Below are positions 45,027 through 54,826 of a DNA stretch of 64,000 nucleotides, piece after piece. The notes under the pieces are model-generated. The model was not told the origin of the DNA and did no database searches. It saw only the letters and a list, made by a program, of their open reading frames with translations. The first letter of the stretch is position 1. Each line of letters starts with the position of its first letter. The stretch is taken from positions 1,908,501-1,972,500 of the forward strand of contig OW051470.1 of assembly GCA_932521025.1 (NCBI GenBank), in the 5' to 3' direction. Source of the DNA: Oscheius onirici (lineage: Eukaryota > Nematoda > Chromadorea > Rhabditida > Rhabditidae). Position numbers and translations under genes: made by a program.

Positions 45027-45128
45027 TCTTTTGTCATAACTCTTTTCAATGTTTCTCTCTGTACTTAAAAAAAACTCGATATAGTCAAGATATACATTTC
45101 ATACACAAAAACCCAAATAGCACAAAGC

Positions 45129-46570
<1,442 letters not shown>

Positions 46571-47594
46571 TACCTGAAAAAATTAGAAGACAGTTTGGAC
46601 TGAGAACATGTTTGAGACGAGGAAAAGTGCCTGGACTGGCCAAATTCGTTATCGGCTCATTTATTTGCGACAGCTTTGACGTTGCAGCTCCTGATAAAGG
46701 GAAGAATTATGAAGAAGAACACTTTGAACCAATCCGGGAACGGGTTTGATTACAATTGCAAGAGAGATTTTGAACCGGGTTCAATAGATGCAACGATAGT
46801 CACGTGATTTGGTTCACAGTCTAGGAACATCACGAGTTTAATTTCTGTTGGCAGTACAGCTAGTTAGTGATCCTTGGCGTCTCTCGCCAGCCTAACTTGT
46901 CGTTCAGATCGTGCAGCCTGGGAAACCTGGATCCTCACTTTTTAAAAAGCTAAGGTCGCCCAAAATGTATTTCGAACTTTTCAACCCCTTTGCACGGTCA
47001 AAATGCGAATCTCAGGGCAACTATTTTGTAAAAGTTTTGCGAGGAATCCGGCTACCACGTCCGTTTTTCGAAGTAATCCCCTTTTCACTGTTTTCAAGTA
47101 CCCTTCCGGTTTGGCACTGTGAAGCCGCAGATAACAAGTAATGTCCTGTCGATAATTTACGCAACAATTAGGTTTTGAACTTTAAAAAAAAGATGGAAAG
47201 TTTTATTACTGTTGTAGGGATACGACGTCGTCAGACAACGAATTCGGCTGGTGTCTCAATTATAATTTCAGGACCCCTCGACTTTCGAGTATGATCCGGT
47301 AAAGCTTGATAGCCGAATAAACTCTGAGAGACAGAGTCTTGATCATTTTCTCAGACTCTTTCATCAGCCACTAATCCAGAACGCGTGAGGTCATACTCTC
47401 GTGTTTTTCGGTCTTCCAGATAACCGGATTTGTTCCTGTCCAGTGCAATTCTTATCAGACACAAACTCCATTGTAAGAAGAGTTCTTTGCAAAGAATCCA
47501 GTAACCTTTGGTCTGTCCGAACTTTCGAAAAGATTTATAAATATCCAGTAACCAATAGCTGAGACAGGGAGATAAAAAGTTAGACATAAATCTA
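46571..47594. other. Intergenic, no convincing gene
   Basis: Promoter side of the protease gene, then a 3'-flank. A 76-codon frame at 46911-47141 has no splice partners or recognisable composition and is not called. Confidence 0.45.
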
Positions 47595-48308
47595 CTACCC
47601 AAATATTGGATCTGGATTATTAACGAGAGTAATTAAGATACATTCTGCTCGTCCCAAGATACAATAGCGCATGGCGTTGTATCCATGGTCCTGGCAGCAC
47701 TGATTCTGACTATCCTCTTCCTTTTCGCAAGAATAGTCACATTCGGGAATACGATTTGAGTTGATTTCGATATCACTGCACAGGACGAGGTCTAAAGCTT
47801 TGCTATAAACAAGGTTGGCAACGCCCTTCCCGGGCTGAAGTAGAAGTTCATGACTTTGCTCGGTCACGGAGTCTTGGTTTCCCTTTCATTCTTCATTTGT
47901 TGCTCTCCTCCAGTCATTCTCTCTGACCCTCCAAAGAAACTAACAAAATTGTATTTGAACCCACTCCATCCTAAGCCTAATTTCAAAATGTAGGGTCTAA
48001 ACGGGTCGCCCGGCCCGTTCAGTCTCTTTAGTGAGTCTCAGTCCTACTGTCCCTTCCCTTCTCCCCTTGTCACTCTGTTCCAGTCACATAGCCCCAGTAA
48101 GAAACTACCAGTCGTTAGAACACTTTGTGCACTTGATTTTCCTGTCACGACTTGTTAAAAACTAATTTGTGCGCAAAACTCCCCTCCTTATCCTCAATTA
48201 GAGCTTCAGACACACAGACTTAGGGGCAATTGAAGGGGATACATAAAGTTAACGTTACTTACATGAGTTTAGAAGAACTGTTGCGAGTAGATAGCAAAGA
48301 GATATCAT
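47595..48308 (-). CDS. Small secreted cysteine-rich protein, 80 aa
   Basis: Exons 48263-48308 and 47595-47791, phase 1, using the acceptor AAAGCTTTAG. A short signal peptide (MISLCYLLATVLLNS) is followed by CSDIEINSNRIPECDYSCEK, QNQCCQDHGYNAMRYCILG and AECILITLVNNPDPIFG. Eight cysteines follow the signal peptide. Unknown function. The 471-bp intron carries a family R repeat. Confidence 0.6.
47812..48205 (-). repeat. Dispersed repeat family R, longest copy
   Basis: AAGGTTGGCAACGCCCTTCC...TGCGCAAAACTCCCCTCCTT is the reverse complement of 44273-44503. Other members: 41478-41720, about 54146-54260, fragments near 13225 and 36060. Confidence 0.7.
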
Positions 48309-48646
48309 GTTGCTCCTGCTGGCAAATTTCCTGGCTTTTTATAAAGTGACCCATGACTCTCCATAACTTTCAGTGTTTACTCAATTTACTATGCAGGTTT
48401 TTGTGAACAATGGAGTCAACAAGCAACATCTTGTTTCCGATCATAATGATTCCATTCTGGTTTTTGCTCTCAGTAAGTCATAACTTTTGCTCCGTTTGAT
48501 TAAAAATTGAAGGTTTTCACAGCTGCTCACCAACTAGCTTTATCGCTAACCGGTTTTAATGCAATTTTAGCTGTGATACAGAGCTGATAAAAGCAGCAAA
48601 AGAACACCATCGCATAATGACCAGGTGCTATGAAAACATGATATTG
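48309..48646. other. Intergenic, no gene seen
   Basis: Promoter side of the small secreted protein gene and 3' flank of SL1 copy a. The 3' flank near 48630 (TGAAAACATGATATTGTTGCC) matches the flanks at 50680 and 51270. Confidence 0.45.
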
Positions 48647-48747
48647 TTGCCTTCCCAAGACTGGGAAAGCTGTTCCAAAATTTCTTTCAACCTCTATGTG
48701 TATAGGGTCGGAAGCATTTGAATACCTCAAACTTGGGTAATTAAACC
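48647..48747 (-). ncRNA. SL1 spliced-leader RNA gene, copy a
   Basis: Transcript starts GGTTTAATTACCCAAGTTTG then AG|GTATTC, which is the nematode SL1 leader with its splice donor. Downstream are a short hairpin (TTTGAGGTATTCAAA), a second stem CCTATACACATAG, the Sm site AAATTTTGGAAC and the 3' stem GCTTTCCC/GGGAAGGC. Head-to-head with copy b. Confidence 0.93.
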
Positions 48748-49121
48748 GACGTTATGGCTCGCTCTGGGAAGATAAGGCGGGAAGGGAGAAGAGAAGATAC
48801 GGTAAAGGCCGGGACAATCTGGGTCAGAGACTCATAAGAATTACTGGCTGAGCGACAAAAGTTTTGTTTGAAGAAAATGGGCAAAGTTTGGCATTTCTTT
48901 CTAATGAAACACTGTTTGACATATTCTTTCTTTGTCTGTGAACCTTCAGAAAGACATTTTTCATCAAACAAAATCCTTGATCACCCAGAAATGAGGTTAG
49001 AAGATGCCTGGGACTCGCAAGGTCTCGCCTGCGTCTCCCCTCTGACCCAGATTGTCCCGGCCTTTGCCGTCTCGTCTCTTCTCCCTTCCCGCCTTATCCT
49101 CCCAGAGCGAACCAGAACGTC
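48748..49121. promoter_or_regulatory. Bidirectional SL1 promoter, pair a/b
   Basis: Both ends carry the same block running toward each gene: CCCGGCCTTTxCCGT at about -66 to -50 (position expected of a snRNA proximal sequence element), then CCCTTCCCGCCTTATC and AGAGCGA...ACGTC up to the start. The centre contains a TGGCATTTCTTxCTAATGAA block shared by all three pairs. Confidence 0.65.
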
Positions 49122-49223
49122 GGTTTAATTACCCAAGTTTGAGGTATTCAAATGCTTCCGACCCTATAAACATAGAGGTTGAAAGAAATTTTGGAACAGC
49201 TTTCCCAGTCTTGGGAAGGCAAC
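49122..49223 (+). ncRNA. SL1 spliced-leader RNA gene, copy b
   Basis: Same leader, GT donor, hairpin and Sm site AAATTTTGGAAC, with 3' stem GCTTTCCC-AGTCTT-GGGAAGGC. Loop of stem two is AAAC instead of ACAC. The start lies 375 bp from that of copy a. Confidence 0.93.
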
Positions 49224-49542
49224 AAGATTATTCTCTTCTTGTTGCCTTGTCCACCTTTTCTTTGCTTATTTTTTCTGTTTTTTTTTTCTGTATGAAAATC
49301 TGTTAACACCCGAGTTCAAAAGTGCACTCTCCCAGCTGCTGCGAAGTCGACCACAAGATCAAAGCACTTTGCCCTCTCATCAGCTTTCCCCCATTTGATG
49401 CTTTGATCTCGTACTTGACCAGAAGATTGGATACACCTACTGCTTTCCGCGTTTTCTCTAATTCATCTTCCATTGTTCCAGTGCCACCCAGCCTTATATT
49501 CGCCACGTGGATAGCAGCAATTATATTTTTTAGGCACTTTCA
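49224..49542. other. Short intergenic stretch before CHK gene 3
   Basis: Promoter of the truncated CHK gene; TTTTTTAG at 49526-49533 before its ATG is a likely trans-splice acceptor. No other feature. Confidence 0.4.
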
Positions 49543-50094
49543 ATGGACACCGAAGGTCTGTTAGGAACAAACGTAACGTGGCAAGCTATCGAGGCAACTA
49601 TGCAAAAATCTATGGGAACCGAGGCTCGTTTTGGAGAGAAAAAGACGATCACCAATATTGGAGATAACAAGGTTTTCCAGCATTTCACTGCAGTAAATTA
49701 ATTTTAGGGGTTCGCCTCAATAATTGGTCTAGTTTATGCCGATTGGACATCACCTTCTGAAAACCTTCCTCAAAAATTTGTGGTGAAGATTATGCATGGG
49801 CAGGAAATGGTCAAGATAATAGGAAAGGCAGAGTCGGATATAGAAGCTGAGGCAAGACGAAAGATATTAGAGAATGGCGGCAGAATAGTCAGTTGGATGA
49901 GTTTTCTGTTACGAATCAAAGAGTTTAGCTGGGAAATCACGAGATCGACGTTTACGAGCTCTTGAAGAGGGAGAATCCGGAGGGATTTGTGTATCCCAAG
50001 GTGAGTTTTTTTTTGTTTACACAAAACCAAATTCTCCAGATGTACGGCTATAAGAAGTCAACAGAAGCAGAAGAAGACGGTTTCTTCATTTTGA
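49543..50094 (+). pseudogene. CHK kinase-like gene 3, truncated after N-lobe
   Basis: Exons 49543-49671, 49708-49887, 49929-50000 and the first 55 bp of exon four (50040-50094) match genes at 40288 and 42742: NVTWQAIEATMQKSMGTEAR, GDNK|GFASIIGLVYADWT, PQKFVVKIMHGQE, YELLKRENPEGF and GFFIL. At 50095 homology stops and is replaced by sequence identical to the 55005-55040 region next to an SL1 gene. The catalytic loop and C-lobe are missing, so it cannot be an active kinase. It is a clear breakpoint rather than a decayed end. Confidence 0.85.
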
Positions 50095-50135
50095 TGAGCG
50101 CATGGGCTTGGATTTGCTGAAAAGAGTACACTCTT

Positions 50136-50237
50136 GTTGCCTTCCCGCGACTGGGAAGGCTGTTCCAAAATTTTTTTCAACCTCTATGTTTATAGGGTCG
50201 GAAGCATTTGAATACCTCAAACTTGGGTAATTAAACC
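50136..50237 (-). ncRNA. SL1 spliced-leader RNA gene, copy c (single)
   Basis: Full leader, GTATTC donor and Sm region (a run of T on the plus strand changes GAAAGAAATTTT to GAAAAAAATTTTGGAAC). Perfect 3' stem GCCTTCCC-AGTCGC-GGGAAGGC. Its upstream region to about 50325 matches that of copy e, whereas its 3' flank matches that of copy f: a chimera. No divergent partner. Confidence 0.9.
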
Positions 50238-50487
50238 GACGTTGTGGCTCGCTCTCGGAGGATAAGGGGAGCTGGAAAGAGAGACGATACGGCAAAGGCC
50301 GGAACAATCTGAGTCAGAGACGCAGGGGGAATTACGAGGGCAACATGAACGGGACTTTCTATCGGATCAGGACTAATTCTAGAACCACTGATCACAAATG
50401 AAACTAGTTCAATTATTTTATTTTGATATTGAGTATTTAGGTCTATTTGTGGAGAAACAAGTTATAACATGATCACAGGAGAAAAAC

Positions 50488-50615
50488 TTAAAATATTACG
50501 TGACGCAGAAGCACATAGATCAGTTTTGGAGCGGTGTAGGTCACAAGCTGCCCTTTTCCTGTATTATACAACTTGGGGTATTTAACAATTAGTTCTTTTT
50601 GGACGATTGTTTCGG
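50488..50615 (-). pseudogene. Last-exon fragment of a CHK kinase-like gene
   Basis: Reads KELIVKYPKLYNTGKGQLVT, then PKLIYVLLRHVIF and stop, nearly identical to the final exon of the gene at 40288 but on the opposite strand to the truncated gene 3. The upstream half of the exon is replaced by palindrome sequence. Confidence 0.8.
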
Positions 50616-50690
50616 GAAAAACGTAACTCTGCAACAGCGAAAGACAGAAGGGAAACAAATGCTATACTTAGTCATAGAAAACATGATATT

Positions 50691-50792
50691 GTTGCCTTCC
50701 CGCGACTGGGAAAGCTGTTCCAAAATTTCTTTCAACCTCTATGTGTATAGGGTCGGAAGCATTTGAATACCTCAAACTTGGGTAATTAAACC
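50691..50792 (-). ncRNA. SL1 spliced-leader RNA gene, copy d
   Basis: Full leader, donor, stem two CCTATACACATAG, Sm site AAATTTTGGAAC and 3' stem GCTTTCCC-AGTCGC-GGGAAGGC. Head-to-head with copy e. Confidence 0.93.
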
Positions 50793-51163
50793 GACGTTCT
50801 GGTTCGCTCTGGGAGGATAAGGCGGGAAGGGCAAAGAGACGAGACGGCAAAGGCCAGTACAATCTTGGTCAGAGGGGAGACGCAGAGGAGACCTTGGGAC
50901 ACCCAGCCATCTTCTACCTCATTTCAGGGTGATCAAGGATTTTTTTTGATGAAAAATGTCTTTCTGAAGGTTTACAGAAAACCAATGAATATTCCAAAGA
51001 ATGTTACATTAGGAAGAAATGCCAAATTTTGCCCATTTTCTTCAAACAAATCTTTTGGCGAACCAGTAATTCCCCCTGCGTCTCTGACTCAGATTGTTCC
51101 GGCCTTTGCCGTATCGTCTCTCTTTCCAGCTCCCCTTATCCTCCGAGAGCGAGCCACAACGTC
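50793..51163. promoter_or_regulatory. Bidirectional SL1 promoter, pair d/e
   Basis: Same elements as 48748-49121 but with the central block inverted (ATTAGGAAGAAATGCCAAAT), showing the cassette lies in the opposite orientation. CCGGCCTTTGCCGT lies about 55-70 bp before copy e. Confidence 0.65.
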
Positions 51164-51265
51164 GGTTTAATTACCCAAGTTTGAGGTATTCAAATGTTTC
51201 TGACCCTATAAACATAGAGGTTGAAAGAAATTTTGGAACAGCTTTCCCAGTCTTGGGAAGGCAAC
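51164..51265 (+). ncRNA. SL1 spliced-leader RNA gene, copy e
   Basis: Full leader and donor; one substitution (AAATGTTTCTGACC) in the linker; Sm site AAATTTTGGAAC; 3' stem GCTTTCCC-AGTCTT-GGGAAGGC. Start 372 bp from copy d. Confidence 0.93.
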
Positions 51266-51420
51266 AATATCATGTTTTCTATGACTAAATATAGCATTTG
51301 TTTCCCTTCTGTCATTTGCTGTTACAGAGTTACGGTTTTCCCGAAACAATCGTCACAAAAAGCGTTGAAATTTTGTAAAGGAAGGAAACATTAATATGGA
51401 TTCAGGTTTAAAATAATTTA

Positions 51421-53040
51421 TTACGGCAATGGCCGAAGTTCGTGCACAAACCAGATCATGAAGCTGTAGAGACCCATTGAGCAATTTTGATTGATCCAGG
51501 TGAGTAGGGAAGGTGCTCGTAGATACTGAAATAAGATTTTCGCCAGACTCAATCCCTTCTTCTACTCTGTATCTTTTTGTTTCTGTCCCTTTATCTCTGG
51601 TTCTGTTAATTTTCCAGTCAATTTTAAAGGACAGCTTACCGTCGAAAGAACTCCCAGTCCCAGCTGACCATATCCAGTGATCATGATGTACTTCAAGGCT
51701 TTCACAGCTTGTGGATGCAGATTGTGCGTTGCGCCAAAAATGAACGTGGAATTTATCATCAGGAAAGTGAAATAGCCCTGAAATATTCAAAAAAGAAGAC
51801 CTTATTAACACTTACCAAATACTCCTGTACGGCAACGATAGTCTTGTGCTTTTCGGTCGGTTCAGCCGCGTCTAATTCTGTTGCAAAAGTTCCAACAAAA
51901 ATTCCGCCAAGATGAAGACCGATCAGCCATTTTCCTAAGATTCGAAGCTGGGAAATGTCTTCAATGTAGGAGCTCTGATATGTTTGTACACCCGTCTGAA
52001 AAAAAAACTTACATCGACAGGTTCCGGCAACATTGTGAGTCCGTTGTAAAGAAAGAGACCGTAGGCCAGAACTGGTGCCATGACCTGGATGGTTGTTCTA
52101 TACTGTCCCAGTCGAATTCTCTCTTTTCCACTCCCAATCCAGCGACAGATCAAATCTAGAGGAAATTGACTGGCTAGGAGACATCCTCCAAGGAACATTT
52201 GGTTCCGGAGGGCGAGGGATAAGTATCCTTGGAGCCAATAGACCACACATGGTGCTAAGAATCCGACCGTTAGGAGTCGGTAACTTATTCTGTGGAGATA
52301 GATGTGGAATCTTCGGAGACGAAAGGTGGAAGGGTCGAGTTTCTTTTCTTCTGGATGCCTGGAAAGTGCTGAAAGTTAGGAAGACAGACAGACTGAGAGA
52401 TGGAGGGACAGAAACCTACAGTTCTCTGAACTTGTCCAGATCCTCCTTCCAGTTTCCACTTCTTGGAAACCAACGGTACGGAAGAAAGTCGCTCATTTTG
52501 AGAGTTGTTTCATCAGCCCTGAAAGTCTCTAACTGAGCCAGAAACAATTAAGAAATCTCACATTATCATTCCATTCAAATTGACCGCAATCCAAGCTCCA
52601 GCCGCACAATAGTAAAGCCAATAGGCCACCGAAGTTCGTTGGTCTCCAGACATGAATCGGACGACGGAATCGGCAACATAACGTTTGTATTCACTGAAGT
52701 ATTATGTTTTAAAAATTGACAGAAATATTTACCAAACTTCGTGGTCTTCGGGCTTTTCAACGACTGTATCAGAAGCATTTTTCACAACCGCTGCCACTGG
52801 TAGAGTACGAAGAGTGGATTTCCAGCTGCGGACACATGTTCTGCAAAAAGAATTGAAAAATTGTAAGGAAAATGAGAAAAAACCAATTTCTTTAATGAAT
52901 TTGGTGGAGAATAGAAACTACCAAATTAAAAAATTGTTGAAGTACGCAAATTGCCGTCGAAGAAAAGTTCAAAAAATGGAAAATTACCTCAAAATATTGG
53001 ACAAATAGCTCCAATCCGCTGACAATATCAGTAGAGCCAT
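51421..53040 (-). CDS. Divergent COX15/CtaA-like (heme A synthase family) membrane protein, 386 aa
   Basis: Exons 52988-53040, 52733-52840, 52562-52693, 52420-52518, 52013-52358, 51816-51995, 51640-51777 and 51421-51525 total 1161 nt in phase. A basic, acid-free N-terminus after the start (SNILRTCVRSWKSTLRTLPV) looks like a mitochondrial presequence. Then come TM segments and COX15-like landmarks: SVAYWLYYCAAGAWIAV, RRFHIYLHRISYRLLTVGFL, YWLQGYLSLALRNQ, RLGQYRTTIQ, LGGIFVGTFATELDA and GYGQLGLGVLST. COX15 normally has histidines at QYRxxxH, DHR and HQ positions in its second half; here they read QYRTTIQ, VQEYL and INQNC. The first-half LHR is kept. It may be a COX15 paralogue that no longer binds heme in one half, so catalysis is doubtful. 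Family assignment is by eye. Confidence 0.65.
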
Positions 53041-54826
53041 TTTCTTCAGTAAAAGAAAAGAGACTTTTGAACCAAATCAGCTGTTTCCCGCCAACACTGG
53101 GAAGTAAACATGTTGTTTCGGCCATCGATCTTTCGGTCGCAGAGGTCGGGTGCACTAATAGGGATCTGTCTCTGTCTGCCGTTTGTGTTTCTCCCCACGG
53201 ACACAAATGTTTACGGGAATCAGATATCTTCAAATTGGATAGCTATCAACCTTCACATGGACTCGTTGAAAAAAAAAGATTTATTTTTGTTTAATTTATC
53301 GAGAAGACAAATTCCTTTAATTCCTGTACAGATACATGGCTGCAAGTTTCCCATTGTCGTGAAGCTCTCTTCTGCATCGATTGACATACAACTCCACTTC
53401 ATGTGTGTCTCAATATTGGCTGAAAGAAAACTGTTGAAATTGTTTAAAGAATTGTCCCCTAAAACAACAACTTACGTTGCAGACTCCAAAAAGAGTCACT
53501 TTTTGTGATCAATCATCTACGACGAGCTGGTCTTGACAGGACTCCATCCAAATCAGACGTGGAAGAAGTTAATAGAACATTTACGATTCCTGAAATTGTT
53601 GATTTTAAAGAGAAACAATGAAAAAGTGATAAGGGAAAGAGAAAAGGAGAAGGAGTGAAGCAAAAGGGGCTCTATTGCCATCATCGTACGTGCGCGTCGG
53701 CAGTTTGTGCCGCGACACCCAAAGGAATACGGTCGCGCTGACTTGAGCTGTACGTGGGAACAACGGCGATATGTTGTGCAGTTAGACTAAGACCGGACAA
53801 AAGAAACGGACACCGAACATCTGTAGAAGACTCTAGTCCCTCTCTCTCTGATCTTATCCTCGCTTTATCAGAGGTCTCCGAGACCAGCAATGAACACAAG
53901 ATTCTTTGACTGTCTTCAAATTAGGTAGCTGTCAACCTCCGCCAAAACTTATTGAATAAAATTAAAGGTTTATTGAGAGAGAAATTTAAAAAAAATCACA
54001 GTCCTCAAACAGCATTTTGGCAGTGTCTTCGGCAGAGAGGACAGGTGGCGTCTGGGAGCATCCTGTAACATTATAATTAGTAAGTGTAGATAAATCTATT
54101 TATCGGCTCGTTCAGAAGAAATCAGAGATTTTTTAAAAAGAAGGTTAGCAACGCCCTTCCAGAGCTAAAGGTACTCATTATCCCCTATATTCCTTGGCTC
54201 TAACTGTTCGTAATCTGTTTCTGTATGGGGAACTACTAATTGCAGAAGCAAAGTCTTCGCACTTCTTTGTCTCCCAATACATTCTGTTAAGAGCGTCCAG
54301 CGTTATTCCGATCTATATGTCGAAATTGAATAAAAACTGATCTCGATCAGCAGGAAATAATTCTTTTGTGGCAAATTCGAGAAAGCAAATATATTTTACC
54401 TGATATTGGTCTACTATTAGCAGGGTAGACACCGTACGTTCTTGGAGGCAGAAGAGTTAGAGAACATTTAAGCTTCCTGCAAAAAAAGTTATTTGGAAGA
54501 GAAAAGTGAGAAAAATGTAAAAGATAAAGGACTATTTTGGAAATTTTGGGATTTGATGCAAACGGGCTCGAATATCATCATCGTACGTGTACGTACAGAG
54601 TTTATGGGGAATACGGCCTCGGGAATACGGTCGCGCATAGTTGGGCTGTAAATAGAACCATGTAAATAGAGTAAATAGACCAACTGGACAATTTTGTTTT
54701 TAAATATGAAACTTTTACAAAGAAAATATAATAACTTTATTTTATACGGCAGTTAGCTTTGAGAAGTTTTATTACAAAGGACTTGTCTCAACTTCCTTGG
54801 ACTCTGAAGAATAGTTACAATTTTAC
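53041..54826. other. 1.8 kb intergenic, repeats only
   Basis: Contains two family S copies (53665-53770 and 54560-54660) and a partial family R copy (about 54146-54260). No credible exon on either strand. Confidence 0.5.
53665..54660. repeat. Dispersed repeat family S, copies 3 and 4
   Basis: GGGGCTCTATTGCCATCATCGTACGTG...ACGGTCGCGCTGACTTGAGCTGTA (53668-53755) and CGGGCTCGAATATCATCATCGTACGTG...ACGGTCGCGCATAGTTGGGCTGTA (54562-54650). Separated by unrelated sequence. Confidence 0.6.

Larger units (their letters stand above)
50603..51352. repeat. 750-bp palindrome enclosing SL1 pair d/e
   Basis: ACGATTGTTTCGGGAAAAACGTAACTCTG...GGGAAACAAATGCTATACTTAG on the left pairs with CTAAATATAGCATTTGTTTCCC...GAGTTACGGTTTTCCCGAAACAATCGT on the right. 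The arms therefore extend about 85 bp beyond the two RNA genes. Confidence 0.8.

Noticed and set aside
46911..47141. 76-codon frame on the plus strand
   Set aside because: No start context, splice partners or recognisable composition.
48647..51290. First read as a MITE with long terminal inverted repeats
   Set aside because: The inverted ends are whole SL1 RNA genes with leader, donor, Sm site and 3' hairpin facing outward from a shared promoter, which explains the symmetry better. The wider palindrome at 50603-51352 is kept as a separate repeat.
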